From: SIG454 sp045646365
GTDB lineage: Bacteria > Bacillota > Clostridia > Monoglobales > Monoglobaceae
Length of the DNA stretch: 64,000 bases
Assembly (NCBI GenBank): GCA_045646365.1
Contig: JAZRKP010000086.1
Span: 1 to 64,000 of the forward strand
Direction: 5' to 3'
Below, in pieces: positions 49,080-58,573 of the stretch. Under the pieces are notes generated by a model, which worked only from the letters and a program-made list of their open reading frames with translations, made no database searches and was not told the origin of the DNA. Positions within the stretch are counted from its first letter, which is position 1. Each line of letters starts with the position of its first letter. A program made the position numbers and the translations under genes.

Positions 49080-50606
49080 ATGGCAAAAAAACCCTATGCT
49101 TTAATCATAATGGATGGCTTTGGTGTTAATGAAAGAAATGAGGGAAATGCGATTTATTCCGCTAAAACTCCAAACATCGACAAGTATATGGCAAGCTGTT
49201 CTAACACAATAGTTCACGCATCAGGTATGGATGTTGGTCTTCCTGAGGGACAAATGGGTAACTCAGAGGTTGGTCACACAAATATCGGTGCAGGACGAAT
49301 TGTTTATCAGGAACTTACAAGAATAACAAAGTCTATAAATGACGGCGATTTCTTTGAAAATGAAACCCTTATGGGGGCAATTAAAAATTGTAAGGAAAAC
49401 GGCTCTGCTCTCCACCTTATGGGACTTTTATCCGACGGCGGTGTGCATAGCCACAACACACACTTATATGGTCTTCTTGATTTAGCTAAGAAGAATGGCG
49501 TTGAAAAAGTGTTTGTTCATTGTTTCTTAGACGGTCGAGATGTTCCTCCGTCATCAGGTGCAGATTTCGTTTCTGAGCTTGTTGAAAAGCTCCGTGAAAA
49601 GGAAATCGGTAAGATTGCAACTGTTATGGGCAGATACTATGCCATGGACCGTGATAACAGATGGGAAAGAGTTGAAAAAGCTTATAACGCAATGGTTCTC
49701 GGCGAGGGTAACCTTGACACATCTGCGGTTTCTGCGGTTAAGAAATCATATAATGATGATGTAACTGACGAATTTGTTGTTCCAACAGTTATAACTGACG
49801 AAAACGGAACACCTTACGGCAAGATTTCTGAAAATGACAGCGTTATTTTCTTCAATTTCAGACCTGACCGTGCAAGAGAAATAACAAGAACAATCGTTGA
49901 CGAGGCTTTTGACGGCTTTGGTAGAAAGTTCTTTAAGACATATTTTGTTTGTATGACACAGTATGACGCTTCTATGCCGAATGTTAATGTTGCGTTTAAG
50001 CCACAGACTTTAGAGAATACTTTCGGTGAATATATCAGCAAAAAGGGTTTAAGACAGCTCCGTATTGCTGAAACTGAGAAGTATGCCCATGTAACATTCT
50101 TCTTCAACGGTGGTGTTGAAAAGGAATATGACGGTGAGGACAGAGCACTTATCAATTCTCCAAAGGTTGCAACCTATGACTTAAAGCCTGATATGAGTGC
50201 TGTTGAGGTTACTGATGAGGTGGTTAAGAGAATCGAGAGCGGAGAATATGATGTTATCGTTCTTAATTTCGCTAACTGTGATATGGTTGGCCACACAGGC
50301 GTGTTTGATGCGGCTGTTAAGGCGGTTGAAACTGTTGACGAATGTCTTGGCAGAACTATTGATGCTATCGAGAAAATGGGTGGCGTTGCATTAGTTACTG
50401 CTGACCACGGAAATGCTGACCAGATGGTTGACTATGAAACAAAAGGCGCATTCACAGCACACACAAAAAATGTTGTTCCGCTTATCTTAATCGGTGAAAA
50501 TAAAAAACTTAAGCCGGGCAGACTTGCAGACCTTGCTCCAACAATGCTTGACTTAATGGGAATGGAAAAACCCGAAGAAATGACAGGCGAAAGCCTCCTT
50601 CAGTAA
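49080..50606 (+). CDS. gpmI: Phosphoglycerate mutase, cofactor-independent (manganese)
   Basis: GpmI interconverts 3- and 2-phosphoglycerate. The 508 residues include the phosphoserine motif 'PEGQMGNSEVGHTNIGAGR' (Ser about 62), 'HCFLDGRDVPPSSG', 'RYYAMDRDNRWERV', 'FFNFRPDRARE' and the metal-binding 'NCDMVGHTG' and 'VTADHGNADQM'. It is the third enzyme of the pgk-tpiA-gpmI run; eno is not here. Confidence 0.97.
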   Translation: MAKKPYALIIMDGFGVNERNEGNAIYSAKTPNIDKYMASCSNTIVHASGMDVGLPEGQMGNSEVGHTNIGAGRIVYQELTRITKSINDGDFFENETLMGAIKNCKENGSALHLMGLLSDGGVHSHNTHLYGLLDLAKKNGVEKVFVHCFLDGRDVPPSSGADFVSELVEKLREKEIGKIATVMGRYYAMDRDNRWERVEKAYNAMVLGEGNLDTSAVSAVKKSYNDDVTDEFVVPTVITDENGTPYGKISENDSVIFFNFRPDRAREITRTIVDEAFDGFGRKFFKTYFVCMTQYDASMPNVNVAFKPQTLENTFGEYISKKGLRQLRIAETEKYAHVTFFFNGGVEKEYDGEDRALINSPKVATYDLKPDMSAVEVTDEVVKRIESGEYDVIVLNFANCDMVGHTGVFDAAVKAVETVDECLGRTIDAIEKMGGVALVTADHGNADQMVDYETKGAFTAHTKNVVPLILIGENKKLKPGRLADLAPTMLDLMGMEKPEEMTGESLLQ

Positions 50607-50611
50607 AATGC

Positions 50612-50643
50612 AAAGGGATTGTTGAAAAACAGTCCCTTTTTTA
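50612..50643 (+). terminator. Terminator after gpmI
   Basis: AAAGGGATTGTT pairs with AACAGTCCCTTT (one G-T pair) around loop GAAA, followed by TTT. Confidence 0.85.
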
Positions 50644-50677
50644 TCTACAGAATACTTTAAAAAATATCACAAAAAGT

Positions 50678-50706
50678 TTGATTTTTTTGGAAAAGTTTGA
50701 TATAAT
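50678..50706 (+). promoter_or_regulatory. Promoter of gatCAB
   Basis: TTGATT (50678-50683) and TATAAT (50701-50706) are 17 bases apart, 40 bases before gatC. Confidence 0.8.
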
Positions 50707-50746
50707 GATATATTATAGTTATACGAAAAACTTAAGGAGGCAAAAT

Positions 50747-51031
50747 ATGATAACAAAGGAAGATTTAGTGACTCTTTGTGAGCTTTCAAGACTTCATTTG
50801 TCAGAAGAAGAACTTGAAACCTACGGGAAATCCATGACGGATATTATGACTCTTATGGATACTATCGGTGAGTCTGATTTTGAATACAATCTGGTTGATA
50901 TGAATAATGCGGTGCCGTTTTCGTCGCTCCGTGAGGATAAGGTTGTTGAATTTGGAAATATGGACAAGATTGTTGAAAACGGACCTAAAACCGTTGAAAA
51001 TCAATTTATTGTTCCGAAAGTTGTTGATTAA
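50747..51031 (+). CDS. gatC: Asp/Glu-tRNA amidotransferase subunit C
   Basis: The 94-residue belt subunit of GatCAB begins 'MITKEDLVTLCELSRLHLSEEELETY' and ends 'TVENQFIVPKVVD', both characteristic. AAGGAGG precedes ATG 50747; the longer reading runs through the promoter and is rejected. First gene of gatCAB. Confidence 0.93.
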   Translation: MITKEDLVTLCELSRLHLSEEELETYGKSMTDIMTLMDTIGESDFEYNLVDMNNAVPFSSLREDKVVEFGNMDKIVENGPKTVENQFIVPKVVD

Positions 51032-51042
51032 GGAGGGGAATT

Positions 51043-52479
51043 ATGAAAACTATTTCAGAAATAAGACAAATGCTTGATGAAAAGAAGATTTCCTCTGTTG
51101 AACTTACGGAAAGCTATCTTGAAAAAATTAAGAAGAATAACGATAAGCTTGGCGCATATATAACTGTATGCGATGAGGAAGCTTTATCTATGGCTAAAAA
51201 TGCCGATGAAAAAATTGCAAAGGGTGAGGCTGGACTTTTGACCGGTATCCCTATGGCGATTAAGGATAATATCTGCACTAAAGGGATTAAAACTACCTGT
51301 GGCTCAAAAATGCTCGGTGAGTATGTTCCGCCGTATAACGCAACAGTTATAGACAAGCTTAACGGCGAGGGCGTTGTGTACTTGGGGAAAACAAGTATGG
51401 ATGAATTCGCTATGGGCGGTTCGTCTCAGACTTGTTATTTCAATAAACCGAAAAACCCGTTTAATACGGATTGTGTTCCGGGTGGGTCTTCCGGCGGAAG
51501 TGCAGTTGCAGTTTCCGGGGATATGGCTCTTTGTTCTCTCGGCTCAGATACGGGTGGCTCAATCCGTCAGCCTGCAGCGTTTTGCGGTATAACAGGTATG
51601 AAACCAACCTACGGAAGCGTGTCCCGTTATGGCCTTGTTGCGTTTGGTAGTTCTCTTGACCAGATTGGTCCTTTTGCAAACAGCGCAAAAGACTGTGGCA
51701 TAATTCTTAACGCAATTTCAGGCAGAGATATTCATGACCATACATCAAGAGATACGAAAATTGATTTTACTGCTTTGTTGGGTAAAGATGTAAAAGGAAT
51801 GAAAATTGGTATTCCGAAAGAATTTTTTGGTGACGGTATTGACGAAGAGGTTAAAAACTCTGTTATGCAGGTCGCAAAATTCTATGAGGAAAACGGAGCG
51901 GAACTTGTTGAGGTTTCAATGCCGACTCTGAAATTTGCGGTTTCAGCTTATTATCTTTTAGCCTGTGCGGAGGCAAGCTCAAACCTTTCCCGTTATGATG
52001 GCGTTAAGTATGGATATAGAACCGAAAAGCCGATGAGCTATGATGAACTTGTTAAAAAGTCAAGAAGTGAAGGCTTTGGTGACGAGGTTAAGAGAAGAAT
52101 TCTTCTCGGAACTTATGCGCTTTCAAGTGGTTATTATGATGCGTATTACAAAAAGGCTATGGCTGTTCGTCAGCAGTTCCGCCGTGAACACGCTGAGATT
52201 TTTGAAAAGTGCGATGTTATGCTTACACCAACAGCCCCAACAGTTGCTTATGGGTGCAATGAGAACATTGATGACCCGGTTAAAATGTATCTTGCTGATA
52301 TTTGCACAGTTACTGCAAATATTGTGGGCATACCTGCAATTTCAGTACCTTGCGGATACGACAAAAACGGAATGCCAATCGGTTTCTCGATTTCAGCGAA
52401 ACAGTTTGATGATGCAAAGGCAATTCAGGTTGCAGATTTCTTTGAACAGCAGTTTGAGAGAAAATATGCAAATATTTAA
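51043..52479 (+). CDS. gatA: Asp/Glu-tRNA amidotransferase subunit A
   Basis: GatA hydrolyses glutamine to supply ammonia for tRNA-bound Glu/Asp amidation. The 478 residues carry the amidase Ser-cisSer-Lys triad in 'GIPMAIKDNICTKGIKTTC' (Lys), 'PGGSSGGSAVAVSG' and 'SLGSDTGGSIRQPAAFCG'. GatB, its transferase partner, follows after 42 bases. Confidence 0.97.
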   Translation: MKTISEIRQMLDEKKISSVELTESYLEKIKKNNDKLGAYITVCDEEALSMAKNADEKIAKGEAGLLTGIPMAIKDNICTKGIKTTCGSKMLGEYVPPYNATVIDKLNGEGVVYLGKTSMDEFAMGGSSQTCYFNKPKNPFNTDCVPGGSSGGSAVAVSGDMALCSLGSDTGGSIRQPAAFCGITGMKPTYGSVSRYGLVAFGSSLDQIGPFANSAKDCGIILNAISGRDIHDHTSRDTKIDFTALLGKDVKGMKIGIPKEFFGDGIDEEVKNSVMQVAKFYEENGAELVEVSMPTLKFAVSAYYLLACAEASSNLSRYDGVKYGYRTEKPMSYDELVKKSRSEGFGDEVKRRILLGTYALSSGYYDAYYKKAMAVRQQFRREHAEIFEKCDVMLTPTAPTVAYGCNENIDDPVKMYLADICTVTANIVGIPAISVPCGYDKNGMPIGFSISAKQFDDAKAIQVADFFEQQFERKYANI

Positions 52480-52521
52480 TCGTGTAATTGCTCGTATTTG
52501 TGAGCGGAAAGGTGTTTAATT

Positions 52522-53937
52522 ATGAATTACGATACAGTCATAGGACTTGAAATACACGCTGAGCTTTCAACTGATACAAAGGTTTTTTGCTCATGTAGTG
52601 CCGAGTTCGGCGGTGCACCGAACACACATATCTGCCCTGTCTGCACAGGTCAGCCGGGAGCACTCCCGATTATAAACCGTGCGGCGGTTGAATATGCAAT
52701 AAGAGCAGGTCTTGCTTTCGGTTGTGATATTAACCGTTATTCAAGATTTGACAGAAAGAATTATTTTTACCCTGACCTTCCAAAGGCATACCAGATTTCT
52801 CAGCTTGATTTGCCCCTTTGTATAAACGGTAAGTTGGAGCTCTCAACGGGAACTGTTGTCAGAATTAACAGAATCCACCTTGAGGAAGATGCAGGTAAAC
52901 TTGTTCACGATGATTACCACGGCGAAAGCTGGGCGGATTATAACAGATGCTCAGTTCCGCTTATTGAGATTGTAACTGAGCCTGACATTAAGTCTGCAGA
53001 GGAAACGGCTGAATTTGTTTCAAAGATTGGTCTTTATCTTAAGTATCTTGGCGTTTGTGATGCTAAGATGCAGGAAGGCTCAATCCGTGCCGATGTCAAT
53101 GTTTCATTAAAACCTGCGGGGTCAGAGAAGCTTGGTGACAGAGCGGAACTTAAAAATATGAACTCAATGCGTTCTATTATAAGAGCTATCGAATATGAGA
53201 TAAAGCGTCAGACTGAAATTCTTGATAATGGCGGAAAAGTTGAGCAGGAAACAAGAAGATTCGACGATGCTATGGGAACAACAAGCTCGCTTCGTTCCAA
53301 GGAAAATGCAAATGATTACCGCTATTTTCCTGAACCTGATGTTCTCGCTATAACATTCACGGAAGAGGATATAGAGAATGCTAAAAACAGTATTCCGCTT
53401 CTCCCCCACGAAAGAGTTCAGAAATATGTTAACGAATATAAATTGACAGATGAAGATGCAAGAGTTATAACTCTCGAGAAGTATATTTCCGATTTCTATG
53501 ATGAAACGGTTGCGATCTATCCTGAGTATAAGAATGTTGCAAATCTGTTCCTGACAGAGATTATGCGCAGAGTTAAGGATACTGATGCAGAAGAAATTCC
53601 GTTCTCGGCTAAGGATTTTGCAAAGGTTGTTGAAATGGCGGATAAGAATACCGTTAACAGAAACGATGCAAAAACCATTATCCGAATAATGTTTGAAGAG
53701 GGCGGAGAGCCTATGGAAATTGCGAAAGCTAACGGATTTATCGTTGAGGTTGACACAAGTGCGATTTCTGAATTTATCGACAATCTTTTGAAAGAAAGAG
53801 CGGACCTTGTTGAAGATTACCATAACGGAAAGCAGAATGTTTTCGGATTCTTTATGGGACAGGCAACAAGAGGGCTTACAGGAAAGGCGACTCCGAAAGA
53901 CATTAAAGAGTATCTTGAGAAAGCTTTGAAAGGCTAA
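52522..53937 (+). CDS. gatB: Asp/Glu-tRNA amidotransferase subunit B
   Basis: GatB activates the tRNA-bound acid and transfers ammonia. The 471 residues include 'VIGLEIHAELSTDTKVFCSCSAEFGGAPNTHICPVCTGQPGALP' in order, whose four Cys form the zinc site, 'RKNYFYPDLPKAYQISQ', and the C-terminal GatB/YqeY tail ('VFGFFMGQATRGLTGKATPKDIKEYL'). Confidence 0.97.
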   Translation: MNYDTVIGLEIHAELSTDTKVFCSCSAEFGGAPNTHICPVCTGQPGALPIINRAAVEYAIRAGLAFGCDINRYSRFDRKNYFYPDLPKAYQISQLDLPLCINGKLELSTGTVVRINRIHLEEDAGKLVHDDYHGESWADYNRCSVPLIEIVTEPDIKSAEETAEFVSKIGLYLKYLGVCDAKMQEGSIRADVNVSLKPAGSEKLGDRAELKNMNSMRSIIRAIEYEIKRQTEILDNGGKVEQETRRFDDAMGTTSSLRSKENANDYRYFPEPDVLAITFTEEDIENAKNSIPLLPHERVQKYVNEYKLTDEDARVITLEKYISDFYDETVAIYPEYKNVANLFLTEIMRRVKDTDAEEIPFSAKDFAKVVEMADKNTVNRNDAKTIIRIMFEEGGEPMEIAKANGFIVEVDTSAISEFIDNLLKERADLVEDYHNGKQNVFGFFMGQATRGLTGKATPKDIKEYLEKALKG

Positions 53938-53962
53938 TCTTTTGGAAAGACTTTAAAACAAT

Positions 53963-53995
53963 AAAATATGCTCTGCGTTAGCAGAGCATATTTTT
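53963..53995. terminator. Bidirectional terminator between gatB and the MATE gene
   Basis: AAAATATGCTCTGC pairs perfectly with GCAGAGCATATTTT around loop GTTA, flanked by T and A tracts. The MATE stop codon (53994-53996) lies at its edge. Confidence 0.88.
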
Positions 53996-55418
53996 ATTGC
54001 ACACAAGTTTTTTGATTTAAATATTTTTCCAGAGCTCTTTGACCCGTTTGTGTAACAGGCTTAATCCAGCGGTTTGACCTGAAATACTTGATGCAGAGGA
54101 AAGCTTTTATGTAATCCTCGCACATATAACTGCAGGCAAATACCATTGGAAAGGGTATTTTTACAATGAATGCAACAAATGCGGTAACCGGAATAGAAAT
54201 AAGCCAAAGTGTAATGAGGTCATATTTCATACCTTTCTTTGTGTCGCCGCCACTACGGAAAACCCCAACAATAGCTATATATGGAATATTACGAATTGCA
54301 AGCTCCAAGGCGTAAATCAGCATAATGTGCCGTGCCGCCTGAAGCGTTTTATCAGAAATACTTCCGCCCATATTGAAAATTCCAATAAGCTGATCTCTGA
54401 AAATAATAACAAATATACCGATAATAAGTCCCGTCAACGGAACAATAACCATATATCGAATGGAATTTTTAATAGCCGTTTTAATTTCACCGCAACCAAT
54501 ATCCCGTCCAATAATAACGCTTGAAGCATTTATCATACCAACAAAGAAGGATAATGCGATATTTTCAAATGTTCTGAGTATTGAAATTGCGGCAGTGTAT
54601 TCATAACCCATATTTGAGAAAATAATGTTATAAATGACCGTTCCAAGTCCCCATAGAGTTTCGTTCAAAATAACAGGAAAGGCTCTTTTGACAAAATAAA
54701 TCGCAAAGTGTTTGTCAAAACCGAGAAGGTCCTTTACAGGTGCAAAAAATATGTCATCTTTCTTAATACCGCAAACAAAAAGAATAATCAATGGACCCGA
54801 CCAGGCTGATATTACAGTTGCAATAGCCGCACCCTCGATTCCTAAACGAGGAAGTCCGAATGCACCGAAAATCAAGCCATAATCAAGGATGGCGTTAAGG
54901 ATAGTGGTGAAAAATGCAACAAACATAGGGAGCCGAACCCGTTCAGTTGAACGGAGAACATTGTTGATGAGTAAATTTAATAAAATGGCAGGATATGAAA
55001 AAACTGCAATTCTTAAATATCTCACGCCTGAATCCAAAACAGCAGCATCACGGTTAAAAATGCTTATAACAAACCTCGGAGCGAAAAGACCAATGAGCAT
55101 AAACATAAGCGCGAATAACATACCGAATAAATTTGCAATACCGTATGTATGAATGATACCTTTTCTGTTCCCGTCCCCGTGGTATTGGGCAAAGAATACG
55201 GATGCACCGGAGCATATTCCGAAAATGACCATATTCAATAGCCAGCTCCACTGTCCGGCAATTCCAACGGCGGCAAGGCTTATGTCGCCAAGCTGACCAA
55301 CCATAAGGGTGTCAACGAGAGAAAATGAACTGGTCAGCAGGTTCTGAACTGCAATGGGGATTGCGAGTGTCAGCATTGATTTCCAGAATGCTTTGTTTCC
55401 AAATAAAGTCTCTAACAT
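53994..55418 (-). CDS. MATE-family efflux transporter
   Basis: The 474-residue protein has about twelve membrane spans in two homologous halves. The start 'LTLAIPIAVQNLLTSSFSLVDTLMVGQLGDISLAAVGIAGQ' is the classic MATE opening, and 'GPLIILF', 'NASSVIIGRDIGCGE' mark the second half. It exports drugs or metabolites using a proton or sodium gradient. It starts 11 bases after the ABC exporter and is the last gene of the minus-strand operon; the substrate is unknown. Confidence 0.9.
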   Translation of the reverse strand: MLETLFGNKAFWKSMLTLAIPIAVQNLLTSSFSLVDTLMVGQLGDISLAAVGIAGQWSWLLNMVIFGICSGASVFFAQYHGDGNRKGIIHTYGIANLFGMLFALMFMLIGLFAPRFVISIFNRDAAVLDSGVRYLRIAVFSYPAILLNLLINNVLRSTERVRLPMFVAFFTTILNAILDYGLIFGAFGLPRLGIEGAAIATVISAWSGPLIILFVCGIKKDDIFFAPVKDLLGFDKHFAIYFVKRAFPVILNETLWGLGTVIYNIIFSNMGYEYTAAISILRTFENIALSFFVGMINASSVIIGRDIGCGEIKTAIKNSIRYMVIVPLTGLIIGIFVIIFRDQLIGIFNMGGSISDKTLQAARHIMLIYALELAIRNIPYIAIVGVFRSGGDTKKGMKYDLITLWLISIPVTAFVAFIVKIPFPMVFACSYMCEDYIKAFLCIKYFRSNRWIKPVTQTGQRALEKYLNQKTCVQ

Positions 55419-55429
55419 ATTAAGTGTCC

Positions 55430-57115
55430 TTATATTTCTTTAGTATAGATTTTTTTGTTCTCGATTTTTATTTCCTTATTGCATATATCATATGCCGCTT
55501 TTTTATGGGATATAATTATGCAGGACTTATTTTTAAGATTTTTAATGTTTTCAAGGAGCTCTTTTTCTGTTTCTTCGTCAAGAGCAGAGGTTGCCTCGTC
55601 AAGAAGAATAACAGGCTCGCCTGAAAGGATTGCACGAGCAACAGCGAGGCGTTGAACCTGTCCTTCGGAAAGTCCGAAACCTTTTTCACCAATTAAAGTG
55701 TCAAGTCCAAGTGGAAAATCCTTTATAAATTTATCTGCACAGCTTACATGGAGTGCAAAATTGATTTCTTCGTCTGTTGCATCAGGCTTGCAGATTGTAA
55801 CGGCATCACGAAGTGTTCCTGAAAGAAGAAGGTTTCCTTGCGGAACATAGGAGAAGAGCGGTCTTGTGCTTTTATCTGCAATACGCTTTTCGTTATTATC
55901 AAGCTTAATATAAATCTGTCCGCTATTTGGGTTTATAACGCCTAACAGTAGCTTTAAGAGTGTACTTTTGCCAATTCCTGAGATGCCTGATATAACCGCA
56001 AAATCCCCCTTTTTGATTTCGAGATTTGCATTATCCAGAACAATGTCTCTGTCATAGCCAAAGCTTATGTTTTCAAAAACCAATGAGTCAAGAGAAGAAT
56101 AGACAGAAATGGCATCGATGCTTTGGGTATCCTCGCCTTTCTCGCCTTCTAATTGTTCAATCTCTATAACTCTTTCCGCAGAGGCTAAGATACTGTAATA
56201 TCTTGGGAGAATCCCTGACATTCCCGCAAACGGAGTCTGAATCTGATTGACAAGCTGAATAATCGCAGTTACAGTTCCGACGGTTATTGCGTTTGTATAG
56301 AGGTTGAAAGCACCCCAACCAAAAGCGAAAAGGAAACCAAGCTGGAACACGAGGCTAAGCCCTGTGTTAGCGGCGATACTGATTGTTCGTCTCTTCATTT
56401 TTGCGGTGTAGTTATCGTTTTGATAATCAGCTGCTTTTTCGTTAATTTTATCCTCTATGCCAAATACTTTAATCATAAGGATACCGCCGATTGACTCCTG
56501 CAAGAAAGAACGCAGAACACCGTCAGTTTCCTGAACTTTTTTATGTAGCTTTTTCATAAGCTTTCTGAAAAAGCTTGTTACTAACAAAATTAAGAGGCCT
56601 GCAACAATAAAGACAAGTGCGAAACGAGGGTCGAGGATTATAAGTCCTGCGGCGGCAAAGACGAGTCTTGTTATCATTGCCACAATGGAGGGAGCAAGAG
56701 TTATTATTCCCTCGCTCATAATACTGATGTCGCTTGTGAGTCTTGTCATAAGTTCACCGCTGTGATAAGCGGTAATTTTACTGTAATCCTTTGTTAAAAT
56801 ACTGGAAAAGAGCTTGCTTTTAAACAGAATTTCAGTCTTTGCACTGACTCTGACTGAGATATTCTGGGTTACAATTCGCAGAAGAATCTGGAGTGCTATG
56901 AGGAACAGAAGAAATAAAAGACTTTCTATCAAACCGCTTATGTTCTTCGTGTTTGCAGTGTCGATAACCTTACTGCAGTTAAATGCGAAAAGTACGCCTA
57001 AAAACGACATTACTGCATTAGAAATAATCAGTAAAAAAACAGCGGGAAACTGATTTTTTACTGATTTTAATATCCATTTTAAAGTGTCTCTGTCTTTTAT
57101 TTTATTATTCTGCAT
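55430..57115 (-). CDS. ABC exporter, fused membrane and ATPase domains
   Basis: The 561-residue half-transporter has a six-span type I exporter domain (about residues 20-310) and a nucleotide-binding domain. The latter shows Walker A 'ISGISGIGKSTLLKLLLG', Q-loop 'FSYVPQGNLLLSGTLRDAVTI', signature 'GFGLSEGQVQRLAVARAILSG' (LSEGQ in place of LSGGQ) and Walker B 'PVILLDEATSALDEETE'. There is no N-terminal C39 peptidase domain. Its ATG lies inside the end of the peptidase gene (19-base overlap). Neighbours suggest it exports a peptide or modified product. Confidence 0.92.
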   Translation of the reverse strand: MQNNKIKDRDTLKWILKSVKNQFPAVFLLIISNAVMSFLGVLFAFNCSKVIDTANTKNISGLIESLLFLLFLIALQILLRIVTQNISVRVSAKTEILFKSKLFSSILTKDYSKITAYHSGELMTRLTSDISIMSEGIITLAPSIVAMITRLVFAAAGLIILDPRFALVFIVAGLLILLVTSFFRKLMKKLHKKVQETDGVLRSFLQESIGGILMIKVFGIEDKINEKAADYQNDNYTAKMKRRTISIAANTGLSLVFQLGFLFAFGWGAFNLYTNAITVGTVTAIIQLVNQIQTPFAGMSGILPRYYSILASAERVIEIEQLEGEKGEDTQSIDAISVYSSLDSLVFENISFGYDRDIVLDNANLEIKKGDFAVISGISGIGKSTLLKLLLGVINPNSGQIYIKLDNNEKRIADKSTRPLFSYVPQGNLLLSGTLRDAVTICKPDATDEEINFALHVSCADKFIKDFPLGLDTLIGEKGFGLSEGQVQRLAVARAILSGEPVILLDEATSALDEETEKELLENIKNLKNKSCIIISHKKAAYDICNKEIKIENKKIYTKEI

Positions 57116-57573
57116 TTTCTAAGCCCCCATCTGAGCACCCGCCTGAAAAATGTTTTACGGTATTTTCTTCTTATGATTGCATAAAAGCAATAGAAACGCA
57201 TCTTAAATGAGTCTATGGAATAAAACTTATCCCCTTTATAAACACCGTTAACAACGCCGATTATGTTAGCGTCTGTTATGCCATATTCCAATATGGTTTG
57301 GTTGTCTCCGCACATAATATAGCTTTTATCGGGAGCAATTTTAACGATTCTGTGAAGAATAAAGCTCCCGTCATCACGCCTGTATAAAGGAATATCGTGT
57401 TTTTTTAGAGGTGCGGTATTCTTAGTCAATGCCACACGGTCAACTCCCTGCCTGATAAGGGGGAGCATACTTATTCCTCTTGGTTTAAAAACAACAGTTC
57501 CGCCGTTTTTGAGTTGCTCCGCCATAAGGGGAAACATTTCATCAAGGGAAACTTGTTTAATTTCGTTATTCAT
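57097..57573 (-). CDS. S26-family Ser/His peptidase (SipW/ER-type signal-peptidase-like)
   Basis: The 158-residue product has 'VFKPRGISMLPLIRQG' with the catalytic Ser followed by Met, then 'PLKKHDIPLYRRDDGSFILHRIVKI' with His in the position that is Lys in ordinary bacterial signal peptidases, and 'YIMCGDNQTILEYGI'. This is the Ser-His form seen in SipW and endoplasmic-reticulum enzymes. No clear membrane span is present; the C-terminus is strongly basic ('RRKYRKTFFRRVLRWGLRK'). It overlaps both neighbours. Such soluble S24/S26-like peptidases often accompany PqqD-like proteins. The natural substrate is unknown. Confidence 0.8.
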   Translation of the reverse strand: MNNEIKQVSLDEMFPLMAEQLKNGGTVVFKPRGISMLPLIRQGVDRVALTKNTAPLKKHDIPLYRRDDGSFILHRIVKIAPDKSYIMCGDNQTILEYGITDANIIGVVNGVYKGDKFYSIDSFKMRFYCFYAIIRRKYRKTFFRRVLRWGLRKCRIIK

Positions 57574-57832
57574 CCAATAAATCCGCCTCACGCATTTTAT
57601 TTATGAACGCAGAAATGCCTTCCTTGGCAACATCTTCTGCAACATCGTATTCATCAAGCATTTTGGAAAGAAGCTCGGTTTCGGTTGCACCGTTTTCGAG
57701 AAGCTTCCACAAAAAAGCACCGCTATCGTTTAAGTTTATCATTCCGCCAAAATCCATAGTCTCGATACCGATTGCAACAACAACATTACAGCCTGCAACC
57801 TCACGAAGCATATAGCCAGGTTTAATTTTCAT
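57566..57832 (-). CDS. PqqD-family protein (RiPP recognition element-like)
   Basis: The 88-residue protein fits the PqqD fold: N-terminal strands 'MKIKPGYMLREVAGCNVVVAIGIETMDFGGMINLNDSGAFLWKLLENGATETELLSKMLDEYDVAEDVAKEGISAFINKM' in order, i.e. a three-strand then winged-helix pattern with 'INLNDSGAFLW'. PqqD-like domains bind leader peptides of ribosomally made peptides. ATG 57832 has AAGGAG nine bases upstream. It overlaps the HPr-kinase-like gene by 11 bases and the peptidase by 8. Confidence 0.82.
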   Translation of the reverse strand: MKIKPGYMLREVAGCNVVVAIGIETMDFGGMINLNDSGAFLWKLLENGATETELLSKMLDEYDVAEDVAKEGISAFINKMREADLLDE

Positions 57833-58571
57833 AAAAATTTTCTCCTTCACAATATTTATTCATAAATTCATACGCCGTTTTTGCGGCATCATCATCCATA
57901 TTACATTTCATTCTGAAAACAGGGATACTGCCCAGATGCTTATCCAGAAACCCCAGAAGCTTATCCATAAATTCGGGGCTTGGGTATCTTAATGTCTGAC
58001 TGAGAATCAAGGATGCGGCGGATTTTATATCAGCTTTTTCAATCAGGTTTTCATTTCCCCGTGAGATAAAGCATATTCCGCCTAATGGCACAGAAATGTT
58101 TGTGTTTATATCACTTTTTCCGCTCCATGGAGTCCCATAAACAAAAATTTTGTCATTTTTAAAGCGCAGGGCAGGTTTATCATCGTTAATAATAACTGCG
58201 TCATTGCCGAAAACTTTTTTCCAGATAGATGTGTGGGTTGATTTTCCTGTTCCGCTGGGAGCTGAGAAAAGATAAGCCTTTCCTTTATATGCAACTGCGG
58301 AGGCGTGAAGAACAAATCCGTCATAGTCCAGAAGCTTACGGCAAAATTCATAACCTGTCCATATATATTCAGCTTCCTCAATGGGAAGCTGAATATTCTC
58401 GTTTACTCGTTTTTCTAAAAAGTCTTTGGTGAATTTAATTTCAAAATCGGGAACACTGGCAAAATCGTCCAAATATTCCTTAGATTGAGGAATGAGTCGG
58501 TTGTTTGGAAAGATGAGAGAGAGTCCAACTTTCAGCTCTGCGATTTTGCACTTAAGACAGGTTGCAGACAT
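57822..58571 (-). CDS. HPr-kinase/PEP-carboxykinase-fold protein (HprK-like)
   Basis: The 249-residue product has P-loop 'YLFSAPSGTGKSTHTSIWKK' around residue 90-110, then 'VIINDDKPALRFKND' and 'VYGTPWSGKSDINTN', which follow the HprK/PEPCK-type nucleotide site. It lacks the true HprK N-terminal domain; residues 1-70 are unrelated and begin 'MSATCLKCKIAEL' with a CxxC. Similar proteins occur beside PqqD-like genes and in some lasso peptide clusters, where a member phosphorylates the precursor. It starts two bases after the SLH gene stop. Confidence 0.72.
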   Translation of the reverse strand: MSATCLKCKIAELKVGLSLIFPNNRLIPQSKEYLDDFASVPDFEIKFTKDFLEKRVNENIQLPIEEAEYIWTGYEFCRKLLDYDGFVLHASAVAYKGKAYLFSAPSGTGKSTHTSIWKKVFGNDAVIINDDKPALRFKNDKIFVYGTPWSGKSDINTNISVPLGGICFISRGNENLIEKADIKSAASLILSQTLRYPSPEFMDKLLGFLDKHLGSIPVFRMKCNMDDDAAKTAYEFMNKYCEGENFYEN

Positions 58572-58573
58572 AA

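Noticed and set aside
53164..53823. 219-codon minus-strand frame
   Set aside because: It is antisense to gatB.
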